Of a stretch of DNA of 64,000 nucleotides, positions 8,296 to 18,219 are shown one piece after another. Under the pieces are notes generated by a model. The model searched no databases. It saw only the letters and a program-made list of their open reading frames with translations, and was not told the origin of the DNA. The DNA comes from Plantactinospora endophytica. Lineage in GTDB: Bacteria; Actinomycetota; Actinomycetes; Mycobacteriales; Micromonosporaceae. Numbering within the stretch: position 1 is the stretch's first letter; each line of letters opens with the position of its first letter. A program made the translations under genes and the position numbers. The stretch spans positions 434,001 through 498,000 of the forward strand of contig NZ_BONW01000021.1 in NCBI RefSeq assembly GCF_016862915.1, written 5' to 3'.

Positions 8296-8955
8296 TCACA
8301 CCTGTCTCCGGCCCGGCCCGACGTCGCCAGGATCACTGTGCGTGAAGGCACCTGCCCGCGCGGCCAGGGTCGCGTCCCGGGCGGCCCGGGCGGCGAGCTG
8401 CGCGGCCGGAGTCGTCCGAAGCAGCAGCAACTCGTGGTAGAGCGGCGCGGTGGCCGCGACGAGTAACCGGCGCGGGTCACAGCCCGGCGGAAGCTCGCCC
8501 CGCCGGACGGCCCGGTCGACGACGACCGCGCACCGTTCGTAGCGGTCGGCCCAGAAGGCACGGAGTGCGTCGGCGGCCGGCGCCGAGCGGAACGACGCGG
8601 CGATCAGCGCCGTGGTCAGCGGGGGTTCGGCGGTCAGCGCCGCGTACACCTCGGAGTTGAGGGCGAGCAGGTCGCCCTCCAGCGAGCCGGTGTCCGGCGG
8701 TCGCCAGTCGTCCCCGGTGGCCTCCGCGAGTACGTCGGCGAGCAGCCCGCCGACGTCGCGCCAGCGCCGGTAGACGGTGGTGCGGTGCACCCCCGACCGC
8801 TCCGCCACCGCGTCGATGCCGAGCGCGTCGTAGCCGTACTCGACCAGGTGTGCCCGGACCGCGTCGAGCACCCGGCGGCGGACCTCGGCGGTGCGCCCGC
8901 CGGGCCGGCGCACCGGCCCGGCGGCGGAACGGGTTGTCGATCGGGGCGGCGACAT
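8296..8955 (-). CDS. TetR-family transcriptional regulator
   Basis: A 219-aa regulator with an N-terminal TetR helix-turn-helix at residues 20-70 (LGIDAVAERSGVHRTTVYRRW) and a variable C-terminal ligand domain. It is transcribed divergently from the ABC-F gene, with 126 bp between the two starts, the standard layout for a TetR that represses its neighbour and itself. The neighbours suggest that the inducer is a ribosome-targeting antibiotic, perhaps a streptogramin or macrolide. That is inference. The start ATG gives a basic, disordered N-terminal arm of about 20 residues. Confidence 0.88.
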   Translation of the reverse strand: MSPPRSTTRSAAGPVRRPGGRTAEVRRRVLDAVRAHLVEYGYDALGIDAVAERSGVHRTTVYRRWRDVGGLLADVLAEATGDDWRPPDTGSLEGDLLALNSEVYAALTAEPPLTTALIAASFRSAPAADALRAFWADRYERCAVVVDRAVRRGELPPGCDPRRLLVAATAPLYHELLLLRTTPAAQLAARAARDATLAARAGAFTHSDPGDVGPGRRQV

Positions 8956-9081
8956 GGCAGGATCTTACTGCAACATCCGTAGACTTAAGGTGGGTACCAG
9001 TCCGATGCTCCGCTGAGCGCGCCCCGTGTCCCGAGCCGCCGACCACCGGCGGCCGACCCGCCGACGCCCGGAGTACCCACC
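8956..9081 (+). promoter_or_regulatory. Divergent promoter region and leader of the ABC-F gene
   Basis: The 126 bp between tetR and the ABC-F gene must hold both promoters. AT-rich DNA lies at 8961-8990. Downstream, a three-codon frame (ATG CTC CGC TGA, 9005-9016) has AAGGTGGG 10 nt upstream. A hairpin with 6-bp arms (9035-9040 GCCGCC, 9048-9053 GGCGGC) follows. The arrangement of short leader ORF then hairpin then coding start is compatible with ribosome-mediated attenuation but could be chance. The ABC-F ATG at 9082 has CCGGAG 8 nt upstream. Confidence 0.4.
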
Positions 9082-10719
<1,638 letters not shown>

Positions 10720-10812
10720 TTCGACGGTGCCCGTGTTCGGTATGCGAATTCGGTCGCTGCCGGTCACCTGAATGTCGCCATCACGACTGGAATTAGGAAG
10801 AAAGGAAACAGA

Positions 10813-11733
10813 ATGACAACCTCACGTCATCCATCGGTCCGGGAGTTTCCGATAGCCGATTCCGGCGCTGGCCCGTACGGCATCACCATCGGGCCGGACC
10901 ATGCAATCTGGGTCACCCTGGTGCATGCCGGGGGAATCGTCCGAATGACCTCCGACGGGGAGGTCCGGCGTTACCCACTCGACGAATCGGCGAGCGGACC
11001 CTCCGTCATCACCCCCGGAGGAGACGGCGCCCTCTGGTTCACCCGGTACCGGGACCACCGGATCGGCCGGATCACCACCGACGGGCAGGTCAGCTCGTAT
11101 CCGACCCCGACACCGGACGCCGGCCCGTACGGGATCACAGCCGGCCCGGACGGTGCGCTCTGGTTCACCGAGAGCAACTCCGACCGAATCGGCCGGATCG
11201 GTGTAGCGGGCGGACCCCAGGTTGAGGCCGGAGCCGAGGTGAAGGAGTTTCCGTTGTCGCAGGTCGAGGGCTTTCCGTCGGCGATCACCGCAGGGCCCGA
11301 CGGTGCGCTCTGGTTCACCCTCAACCAGGCGAACGCGATCGGCCGGCTCGGCCTCGACGGCGAGGTACGGGTACATCCGCTGCCGACCGCCGGGGCCGGA
11401 CCGGTCGGCATCACCGCCGGCAGCGACGGCGCGGTCTGGTTCGTCGAGATCGCCGCCGGCCAGCTCGGCCGGATCACCCCGGACGGGCGGATCACCGAGA
11501 TCCCACTGCCGGACCGGGCCGCCCGGCCGCACGCGATCGCCGCCGGACCGGACGGGAGCTACTGGTTTACGGAGTGGGGCGCCAACCGGGTCGGGCGGCT
11601 CGACCCGGACGGCACGATCCGGGAGTACGACCTGCCGACGCCGGGGTCGGAGCCGCATGGGATCACTGTCGGACCGGACGGGGTGGTCTGGGTCGCCCTG
11701 GAAACCGGTGCCGTCGCGCGGGTGGAGCCGTGA
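10813..11733 (+). CDS. vgb: Virginiamycin B lyase (streptogramin B lyase)
   Basis: A 306-aa protein of the Vgb family, a seven-bladed propeller that linearises type B streptogramins by Mg-dependent C-O bond cleavage at the thrreonyl ester. Repeated blades (ITAGPDGALWFTE, NRIGRI) run along the whole length. The residues known to be critical in the staphylococcal enzyme, His228, Glu268 and His270, have exact counterparts at His240 (ARPHAI), Glu280 and His282 (SEPHGI), with the same 40- and 2-residue spacing. The start ATG has a strong AGGAAGAAAGGA site. It lies 93 bp after the ABC-F gene on the same strand. The gap contains AT-rich DNA and could hold its own promoter. Confidence 0.9.
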   Translation: MTTSRHPSVREFPIADSGAGPYGITIGPDHAIWVTLVHAGGIVRMTSDGEVRRYPLDESASGPSVITPGGDGALWFTRYRDHRIGRITTDGQVSSYPTPTPDAGPYGITAGPDGALWFTESNSDRIGRIGVAGGPQVEAGAEVKEFPLSQVEGFPSAITAGPDGALWFTLNQANAIGRLGLDGEVRVHPLPTAGAGPVGITAGSDGAVWFVEIAAGQLGRITPDGRITEIPLPDRAARPHAIAAGPDGSYWFTEWGANRVGRLDPDGTIREYDLPTPGSEPHGITVGPDGVVWVALETGAVARVEP

Positions 11734-11800
11734 GCGGTGGCGGTGCGCTGGGATCGTAAGCGAAGCTGTGGCGGCCGGTGGTCGGCTGACCTGTCGGTCG

Positions 11801-11959
11801 TCACCGCTGCTGGTTCGCCCTGCGGCGGTCGGTGTCCTCGGCCGCGTGCCGGACCGCCAGGCGGACGACCCAGTAAAGGGCGATGAACAGGGCCACGGTC
11901 AGGGCGAGGTAGACGGTCAGCACGAACACCAGCGCGGGTAGTTGATCGGTGGAGACCAT
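11801..11959 (-). CDS. Small membrane protein
   Basis: A 52-aa protein reads MVSTDQLPALVFVLTVYLAL and continues with one long hydrophobic segment (residues 8-35) and then a charged tail rich in Arg and Glu (EDTDRRRANQQR). It is predicted to be a single-span membrane protein with its tail in the cytoplasm. Start and stop are well defined, but the ribosome binding site is weak. No family is recognised. It is convergent with vgb and on the same strand as the cadD-like gene 107 bp upstream, with which it may be cotranscribed. Confidence 0.55.
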   Translation of the reverse strand: MVSTDQLPALVFVLTVYLALTVALFIALYWVVRLAVRHAAEDTDRRRANQQR

Positions 11960-12066
11960 GGACCGACGCTAGGCCAGCCGGGCCACCGCCGCCGCCCCTG
12001 CGACCGGGACCCGTGACTGCCACAGCAGCATGCGCTTCATCCGGTCAACCCACTGCGCGGGAGCGG

Positions 12067-12675
12067 TCAGCCGGCGAGCCGACCGAGTACGCCGGACTCG
12101 ACCACGATCACCGCGCCGATCAGCATGAAGACGATCGGGACGACCCAGTGGCCGAAGCGTCGTACCAGCTCGACGACCTTCTGGTGCGAACCGAGCCAGG
12201 ATCCGGCCAGACACCAGGCCGCGACGCCGAGGGAGAAGACCGCCACGGTGAGCAGGCTGTCGGCGACGCCGATGGTGCGGAACGTCGGCGTGTAGACGGA
12301 GATGTTGTCGGCACCGTTCGCCACGGTCACGCCGATCACCGAGAGCAGACCGGTGGCCACGACCGGCGCGGGCGGCTCGGCGTTGCCCCGGGCGCGGAGC
12401 GCCGAGACGAGTCCGCGTACCCCGAGGGCGAACGGGACCAGGCCGAGCAGCCCCACCCAGCGGTCGGGCAGGATCGTCAGGCCGAGGGCAGCGACGGCGG
12501 AGACGAGCACGAGGACACCGACCCCGGCGTACTGGCCGAGCCAGATCTGCCACGGTCGGGGCCGGCCGGCGGCCCGTGCGGAGAGGAAGAGCACGGTCAG
12601 CACGATGAGGTCGTCGACGTTCGTACCGGCGAACAGCCCGACCGCCGCGACGATCGTCCCGACCAGATCTCCCAC
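12067..12675 (-). CDS. CadD-family cadmium resistance/export membrane protein
   Basis: A 202-aa protein with about six membrane spans. The conserved CadD start is clear: residues 10-30 read AAVGLFAGTNVDDLIVLTVL, and the second half has a matching NGADNISVYTPTF. CadD proteins belong to the LysE-like superfamily and confer cadmium resistance in staphylococci. In actinomycetes their substrate is not established, and a cation or amino-acid related role is possible. The gene starts with GTG. No metal-responsive regulator gene is adjacent. Confidence 0.8.
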   Translation of the reverse strand: MGDLVGTIVAAVGLFAGTNVDDLIVLTVLFLSARAAGRPRPWQIWLGQYAGVGVLVLVSAVAALGLTILPDRWVGLLGLVPFALGVRGLVSALRARGNAEPPAPVVATGLLSVIGVTVANGADNISVYTPTFRTIGVADSLLTVAVFSLGVAAWCLAGSWLGSHQKVVELVRRFGHWVVPIVFMLIGAVIVVESGVLGRLAG

Positions 12676-12875
12676 GGGCAGGGACTCTACGTGCCATGCC
12701 TGGTTGCCCGAGGCACGGCCGCTTGCAGCGGAGCAGCCTCATCCGGAAGCGGGCAGCGCCACCAGGACACCCCGGACGGCCAACGCCGACCTGCCGGGGC
12801 AAATCCCAGGAAGCCATCGAACGAAAGCAGCCCCTCACCCGGTTGTCCCAGGTCAGGGGCTGATTTCGCACCTTG

Positions 12876-12956
12876 TGGCGGGTAGAGGATTCGAACCTCT
12901 GTAGCTTTCGCGACGGATTTACAGTCCGCTCCCATTGGCCGCTCGGGCAACCCGCC
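12876..12956 (-). tRNA. tRNA-Tyr (GTA)
   Basis: An 81-nt tRNA with acceptor stem GGCGGGT/ACCCGCC, anticodon loop CTGTAAA (anticodon GTA) and the long variable arm expected for tRNA-Tyr. The discriminator base is A. It is isolated, with cadD downstream on the same strand. Confidence 0.93.
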
Positions 12957-13102
12957 AGGGCGTGCCGCCACGTCGAACGCGGCAGCGGAAGCAAGGATAG
13001 CGGTTGCATCGGGCCATCGCGCAAGCGGGTACCGTCGGCATGTCGTACCGCCGCCGGGCAGGCCCGGCACACCTTCATGTCGTCCACAGCAGGAGCGGAA
13101 TC

Positions 13103-13597
13103 ATGGCAGCCAACCCGTCGTTCGACATCGTCAGCAAGGTCGACCGGCAGGAGATCGACAACGCCCTCCGGCAGACCGAGAAGGAGCTCTCCACCCGCTT
13201 CGACTTCCGGGGTACCGGGGCCGACATCTCCTGGTCGGGCGAGGAGGGGGTGAGCCTCCAGGCCGAGACGGAGGAGCGGGTCAAGGCGGCCCTGGAGGTC
13301 TTCAAGGAGAAGCTGGTCAAGCGGAACATCTCGCTGAAGTCCCTGGACGCCGGCGAGGCGCGCCCGTCGGGCAAGGTCCACAAGATCGACTGCAAGATCA
13401 TCCAGGGCATCGACTCGGACAAGGCCAAGGCGATCAGCAAGAAGATCCGCGACGAGGGGCCGAAGGGCGTACAGGCGCAGATCCAGGGCGACCAGCTCCG
13501 GGTGACCGGCAAGAAGAAGGACGACCTGCAGACCGTGATCTCCCTGCTCAAGAGCGAGGACTTCGGCGTCGCCCTCCAGTTCACCAACTACCGGTAA
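13103..13597 (+). CDS. YajQ-family nucleotide-binding protein
   Basis: A 164-aa protein of the YajQ/DUF520 family, two RRM-like folds that bind nucleotides. Some members bind cyclic di-GMP and act with transcription factors. Family blocks are clear: [20 protein letters not shown] at the N-terminus, [19 protein letters not shown] and the end [11 protein letters not shown]. The ATG at 13103 ([10 protein letters not shown]) was chosen over a longer frame because family members start here and AGGAG precedes it. It is a lone gene between tRNA-Tyr and the flavin oxidase. A GGDEF-EAL protein is encoded 5.5 kb away, but no direct link is shown. Confidence 0.9.
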   Translation: MAANPSFDIVSKVDRQEIDNALRQTEKELSTRFDFRGTGADISWSGEEGVSLQAETEERVKAALEVFKEKLVKRNISLKSLDAGEARPSGKVHKIDCKIIQGIDSDKAKAISKKIRDEGPKGVQAQIQGDQLRVTGKKKDDLQTVISLLKSEDFGVALQFTNYR

Positions 13598-13603
13598 GAG
13601 GAC

Positions 13604-13621
13604 GCCGACCGGCCTGTCGGC
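13604..13621 (+). terminator. Weak hairpin after the YajQ-family gene
   Basis: A 6-bp GC-only stem (GCCGAC/GTCGGC) with a 6-nt loop begins 6 bp after the stop codon. Its position fits a terminator but it is short. Confidence 0.35.
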
Positions 13622-13940
13622 CGAAAGTGGAGCGCGTCACCCGTACCCGATCGTTCCTCTGTTTGGTTCTCTCGTCCCGCCTGCCGTCGGTCCGCCTGGA
13701 GCGGGCCGACGGCGCGGCGGCCCGCAGCCGCCCCCTTGCGGCGGTACCCCCGAGCCCGTAAACCCCGCAGCTCCCTACTGGTCGAGCGCGGGAGGTGGGT
13801 CGGCATCACTCGACCGGGTTTTCGGACACAGTTTCATGTCTTCGGGGAAGTCCTCCGCATTACCGTTGGTCTGCGCCCAGATGGTGGCGAAAGTTCCTTT
13901 AGTCCAGTCTCATGCGGGCCCGATCGAGAGGATGCGGACC
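13622..13940 (+). other. Leader region of the flavin oxidase gene
   Basis: About 320 bp without a convincing gene precedes the oxidase. The last 100 bp are less GC-rich (for example GAAAGTTCCTTTAGTCCAG at about 13890) and probably contain the oxidase promoter. In-frame codons upstream of 13941 encode no recognisable sequence. Confidence 0.4.
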
Positions 13941-15437
13941 ATGCACGACCTTTCTCGTCGCAAACTGCTCAAGGCGACGGCGGCCGGGGCCGGGGCCGTC
14001 GTGCTCCCGGGCATCGTCGCCGGCAGCACCCCGAGCTTCGCGACCGACGACTCGCGATTATCAGACAGCGTGAAGAGCCCGCCGGCAGAGTTGACCGGCC
14101 GCATCGTCCGCCCCGGTGATCCCGACTACCCGAACGCGAGCCTCGGCTGGGACGAACTGTTCACCCACTACCCGCTGGTCATCGTCTTCGCCCAGGAGAC
14201 CCAGGACGTCGTCAACGCGCTCACCTGGTCGCGGCAGAACGACGTCGCGCTGCGGGTACGCAGTGGCCGGCACAGCCTCGAAGGCTGGTCGAACGTCGAC
14301 AACGGCATCGTGATCGACGTCAGCGAGTTGAAGTCGGCCCAGATCGACGCCACCACCCGTACGGCGACGGTCGGCGCCGGGCTCAACCAGTTGGAGGCGG
14401 TGACCACGCTCGGACAGCAGAACTTCGCCGTCACCACCGGTACGGAGGGAAGCGTCGGCCTGTCCGGCGCCACCCTCGGCGGGGGCTTCGGCTTCCTCAC
14501 CCGCTATCTCGGGATGGCCTGTGACAGCCTGGTCGGTGCGGAAGTCGTCGTCGCCTCGGGTGCCGACGGCGCCAGGGCGATCGAGGTGAGCCGGGAGAAG
14601 CACGCCGACCTACTCTGGGCACTCCGCGGCGCCGGGAACGGCAACTTCGGAATCGTCACCTCGCTCACCTACAAGGTGGCCCCACTGCGGAGTGTCACCT
14701 ACCTTCAGGTGACGTGGGAAGGGCTCGACGACCTGCCCGAGATCTTCGACACCTGGCAACGGATCGCACCGTTCGCCGACCACCGCCTCGGAACCCAGCT
14801 TGAGATCCACCCGTCGCAGATCCTGCTGTTCGCGGTGCTCGCGGCCGGAACGGAGGCAGAGGCGCGGGAGATCCTGGAACCGCTGCTCTCGATCGACACT
14901 CCCGAGGTCACGGTGCAGACCGGCGGCTGGGGCGAGGTCTACGCCGGATTCCAGATCCCGACCGATGCCGAACCGGCGAACTGGAAGTTCTTCTCGCAGT
15001 TCACCCGTGAGCCGTTCCCGACCAAGGCGATCGAGCTGATCCGCGCGTTCATGCTGGAGGCGCCCTCGGAGGACAGCAACTTCTTCGCCCAGGCATTCGG
15101 CACGGGGGCGCAGACGGAGGAACCTCGGGGCGGCTCGGCGTACCCGCACCGTGACGTGCTCTTCTACTCCGAGCCCGGCGCCGGCTGGGGCACCCGTGGG
15201 GAGCCGAACAGCGGCGACGCCACCACCCCGGTCGCGCAGGCCTGGATCGCCGAGTTCAGCCAGGCGCTGCGACCGTACGTGGACGGCGCCTACGTCAACG
15301 TGCCGAACATCGGGATGCAGGACTGGGAGACCGCCTACTGGGGAGCCAACTTCGACCGGCTACGCAAGATCAAGGCGAAGTACGACTTGCACAACATCTT
15401 CCAGTACGAGCAGAGCATTCCGCCCGCAACCTGGTGA
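13941..15437 (+). CDS. Tat-exported FAD-linked oxidase of the berberine-bridge type
   Basis: A 498-aa flavoprotein. The start MHDLSRRKLLKATAAGAGAV was chosen because it begins a twin-arginine signal (SRRKLLK) and GAGAGG lies 9 nt upstream. The mature part has the FAD-binding PCMH fold (residues about 60-230) and the C-terminal BBE segment (VNVPNIGMQDWETAYWGANF). The His that attaches FAD in this family is present in VRSGRHSLEGW. The second attachment Cys is not: where bicovalent enzymes read GTC..VG, this one reads GTEGSVG. Monocovalent flavin is therefore likely. Substrates of the family range from sugars to alkaloids, and the substrate here is unknown. A strong terminator follows. Confidence 0.85.
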   Translation: MHDLSRRKLLKATAAGAGAVVLPGIVAGSTPSFATDDSRLSDSVKSPPAELTGRIVRPGDPDYPNASLGWDELFTHYPLVIVFAQETQDVVNALTWSRQNDVALRVRSGRHSLEGWSNVDNGIVIDVSELKSAQIDATTRTATVGAGLNQLEAVTTLGQQNFAVTTGTEGSVGLSGATLGGGFGFLTRYLGMACDSLVGAEVVVASGADGARAIEVSREKHADLLWALRGAGNGNFGIVTSLTYKVAPLRSVTYLQVTWEGLDDLPEIFDTWQRIAPFADHRLGTQLEIHPSQILLFAVLAAGTEAEAREILEPLLSIDTPEVTVQTGGWGEVYAGFQIPTDAEPANWKFFSQFTREPFPTKAIELIRAFMLEAPSEDSNFFAQAFGTGAQTEEPRGGSAYPHRDVLFYSEPGAGWGTRGEPNSGDATTPVAQAWIAEFSQALRPYVDGAYVNVPNIGMQDWETAYWGANFDRLRKIKAKYDLHNIFQYEQSIPPATW

Positions 15438-15450
15438 GCCACCTGGTGGT

Positions 15451-15493
15451 ACCCGCCCAGTCCGTGCTCGACGAGCGTGCGGGCTGGGCGGGT
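15451..15493 (+). terminator. Long hairpin terminator after the flavin oxidase gene
   Basis: The arms ACCCGCCCAG (15451-15460) and CTGGGCGGGT (15484-15493) pair perfectly and the pairing continues inward through CCG/CGG and GCTCG/CGAGC with minor mismatches, giving a stem of about 20 bp. It lies 13 bp past the stop codon. Confidence 0.75.
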
Positions 15494-15600
15494 CCATGCC
15501 GGTGATCCGGCGCAGCGCTGCGTCCGTCGGGACGCCGCCGTCAGTCGTACGACGCCGTCGGCGGGCCGCCGCTCAAAGCCGGTCGTACGGACGTGACTGC

Positions 15601-16866
15601 TCAGCTTTCGGTGGCGAGGGCCTGCTCCAGGCGTACCTCGGCTTGGGCTTCGGCGCGGGCGATCGAGCCGGTGGGTAGCGCCGCGACCACGGCGGCGGCT
15701 GCCACCGCCGCTCCGGCGAAGACGAAGGCCCACGGTACGCCGACCTGGTCGGCCAGTACCCCGGCACCGGCGCCGCCGGCCGCGCTGGCGCCCACCGCGA
15801 CGGTGACCACCCAGGTGTACGACTCGTTCAGCATGCTCACCGGGGAGATCCGGCCGACCATGGTGTTCTCCACTGTCAGCGCGGGGGCGATGGTGGCCCC
15901 GCCGAGCACCAGGGCCACGCCGAGCGCGATCGGGCTCGGCATCACCGCGAAGACCACGAACGTCGCCGCGAGCAGGCCGAGGAGTTGCCCGAACTGGCGG
16001 GCGGCGTTCCGGGCCGGCTTGCGGGTGCCGAACCAGAGCCCACCGATCGCGCTGCCGGTCCCCCACATCGCCAGCAGTACCCCGGCCACGCTCTCCGCGT
16101 CGACCGGATCGTGCGCGGAGGCGTACGCCGGCACGGCCACCCCGGCGGCGCCGAAGGCGATGCCGAGCCCGGCCACGCAGAAGAGCAGGGCGGGGAAGCC
16201 GCTGACCCGGAGCGGGCCGAGCCCCTTGGCGTGGCTCTCCCGGGGATGTGGCCGCCAGCCGCGCATCACCCGGCCGAGCGCCACGATCATGGTGCCGACC
16301 AGGGTCACCACGGCGGCACCGAGCAGCGCGGCGGCGGCGTCGGCCAGCAGCACGAAGGCGGCGACCAGCAGCGGGCCGACCACGAAGACGACCTCGAAGA
16401 GCGTGGTCTCGGCGGCGAGCGCGGTGTTGCGCAGGGCGTACCGGCCGGAGGCGGGATCGGTGAGGTCGTTCCAGGCGCCCCGGATCGCGGCGGTCAGCGG
16501 CGGGTACGTCGCGCCGGCCACCGCCGAGGCGGTGAAGATCAGGACCAGCGCGTCGGAGCCGGCGCGGCTGGCCAGCAGCAGTCCGACCAGCGCCACCGGG
16601 TGCGCCACGGCGGTGACCAGCAGTACCGGGCTCGGTCCGACCCGGTCGGCGATCCGGCCGGCGACCGGGCTGAGCGCGGCTCCGGCGAGCGCGTAGACGC
16701 CGCCGGCCACGGCGGCCAGGGCGTACCGGTCGGTGACCTGCTCGACGACCATCAACAGTGCGAGCGGGGTCATGCCGATGCCGAGCCGGCCGACTATGCC
16801 GGCGATCAGCAGCATCGGCGCGCCGGGGATCCGCCACACTCCCAGGTACTGCCGCAGCGCGGTCAC
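15601..16866 (-). CDS. MFS transporter
   Basis: A 421-aa major facilitator protein with about 12 hydrophobic spans. The GTG start is preceded by an excellent GAGGAGGAAC. The cytoplasmic loop between spans 2 and 3 reads GRIADRVGPSPVLLV, a version of the MFS signature. The two halves and the central loop (about residues 195-215, Arg/His-rich) are visible. Members of this kind are often drug or metabolite exporters, but no substrate can be assigned. It converges with the flavin oxidase gene, from which a terminator separates it, and no regulator gene is next to it. Confidence 0.85.
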   Translation of the reverse strand: MTALRQYLGVWRIPGAPMLLIAGIVGRLGIGMTPLALLMVVEQVTDRYALAAVAGGVYALAGAALSPVAGRIADRVGPSPVLLVTAVAHPVALVGLLLASRAGSDALVLIFTASAVAGATYPPLTAAIRGAWNDLTDPASGRYALRNTALAAETTLFEVVFVVGPLLVAAFVLLADAAAALLGAAVVTLVGTMIVALGRVMRGWRPHPRESHAKGLGPLRVSGFPALLFCVAGLGIAFGAAGVAVPAYASAHDPVDAESVAGVLLAMWGTGSAIGGLWFGTRKPARNAARQFGQLLGLLAATFVVFAVMPSPIALGVALVLGGATIAPALTVENTMVGRISPVSMLNESYTWVVTVAVGASAAGGAGAGVLADQVGVPWAFVFAGAAVAAAAVVAALPTGSIARAEAQAEVRLEQALATES

Positions 16867-17136
16867 GGAACCGTTCCTCCTCGGGTCGTCGGAGCTTGGT
16901 CACCGTGGGACGCGGTCGCTCGATCCGGGGCGAGTCGGCGAATGTAACGAGTGGGTGACCTTCTGACCCTAACGTGACCGGCCCGCGCACTGAACTCGAT
17001 TTGCCCGAAGTCACGATCTTGTCCGTACCCGTACCGCCTCGGGTCCTGCCCGGGACCGGATGCGGTCCGGCGACCCGAGATCCGGCGGCCCGGGGTGCGG
17101 CCTGCGGATCGGCCCGGACCCCAGCGGACCCGACGA

Positions 17137-17174
17137 ATCGGCCCCGGCTCCCCGTGTCGGGAGGCGGGGCCGAT
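17137..17174 (-). terminator. Hairpin terminator after htpX
   Basis: A 16-bp stem with one mismatch (17137-17152 and 17159-17174, outer arms ATCGGCCCCG/CGGGGCCGAT) and a 6-nt loop sits 30 bp beyond the htpX stop. The rest of the 338-bp gap up to the MFS start shows no gene. It contains TAACGAGTGGGTGACC-type AT-richer sequence near 16940-16975, possibly the MFS promoter. Confidence 0.75.
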
Positions 17175-17204
17175 CGGCTACTTACCTGGCCTGCGGGCGG
17201 TGCG

Positions 17205-18089
17205 TCAGCGCTGGTACTGGACCGGACCGACGTTGGCGTTGGCCATCTGCTCCAGGCGGCGTACCCGCTCCTCCATCTGCGGGTGGGTGGAGAAGAGGTT
17301 CGCCACGCCGCCACCCTTGAACGGGTTGTCGATCATCAGGTGGGCGGTGCTGGTCAGCCGGTTGTCGGCCGGCAGCGGCAGCGCCTTGGTACCGGCGTGG
17401 ATCTTCCGGAGCGCGCTGGCCAGGGCCAGCGGGTCCCGGGTCAGCGCGGCACCCGAGGCGTCCGCCTGGAACTCCCGGTTACGGCTGATGGCGAGCTGGA
17501 TCAGGGTGGCCGCGATCGGGCCGAGGATCAGCGTCAGCAGCAGTACGGCCGGGTTCGGCGAGTCCTCGTCGTCCCCGCCGCCGAGCGGGATGAACCAGGC
17601 GAGGTTGGCCAGCATGGTGATGATGCCGGCCAGGCCGGCGGCCACGCTGGAGATCAGGATGTCCCGGTTGTAGACGTGGGACAGTTCGTGACCGATGACG
17701 CCCCGCAGTTCCCGGTAGTCCAGGATCTGGGTGATGCCCTGGGTCACGGCGACCGCCGCGTGCTGCGGGTTACGGCCGGTCGCGAACGCGTTCGGCTGCA
17801 TGGTCGGGCTGACGTACAACCGGGGCATCGGCTGCTTCGCCTCGGTCGCCAACTCCCGCACCATCTGGTAGAGCGCGGGGAACTCGGCCTCGGTGACCGG
17901 TTGCGCCCGCATCGCGCGGAGTGCGAGCTTGTCCGACCAGAAGTAGCTGGCGGCGTTCATGGCCAGCGAGACCAGTACGGCGATCACCAGACCGCCGCTG
18001 CCGCCGAACCAGTAGCCGACGCCGAGGATGAGAGCGGTGAGCAGGCCAAGAAGCGCGGCTGTCTTGAGCCGGTTGTGATGGCTATGCAC
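17205..18089 (-). CDS. htpX: Membrane zinc metalloprotease HtpX (M48)
   Basis: A 294-aa membrane protease that degrades damaged membrane proteins. The GTG start ([15 protein letters not shown]) is preceded by GAAGGAG. A longer frame upstream lacks family similarity. Two hydrophobic spans occupy residues 10-50. The zinc motif HELSH lies in [14 protein letters not shown] at about residue 143, and the third ligand Glu is in [10 protein letters not shown]. Two more hydrophobic segments follow the active site. In actinobacteria htpX is usually stress-induced. The sequence upstream shows no recognised heat-shock operator. Confidence 0.93.
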   Translation of the reverse strand: MHSHHNRLKTAALLGLLTALILGVGYWFGGSGGLVIAVLVSLAMNAASYFWSDKLALRAMRAQPVTEAEFPALYQMVRELATEAKQPMPRLYVSPTMQPNAFATGRNPQHAAVAVTQGITQILDYRELRGVIGHELSHVYNRDILISSVAAGLAGIITMLANLAWFIPLGGGDDEDSPNPAVLLLTLILGPIAATLIQLAISRNREFQADASGAALTRDPLALASALRKIHAGTKALPLPADNRLTSTAHLMIDNPFKGGGVANLFSTHPQMEERVRRLEQMANANVGPVQYQR

Positions 18090-18219
18090 GATAACTCCTT
18101 CGGTGCGCGGACCGGTGGGCCCGCTGACCGGTACAACACCGGGGTACCCGCTCAACAATCCGGATATGACTGAGAGTTACCTGGGAAACGGCCCCGTTCG
18201 CGTGCCGGGGCGGCCAATC

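Noticed and set aside
11969-12040. A 23-codon frame downstream of the cadD-like gene
   Set aside because: It is too short, has no good ribosome binding site, and its sequence shows no feature beyond a few basic and Ala residues.
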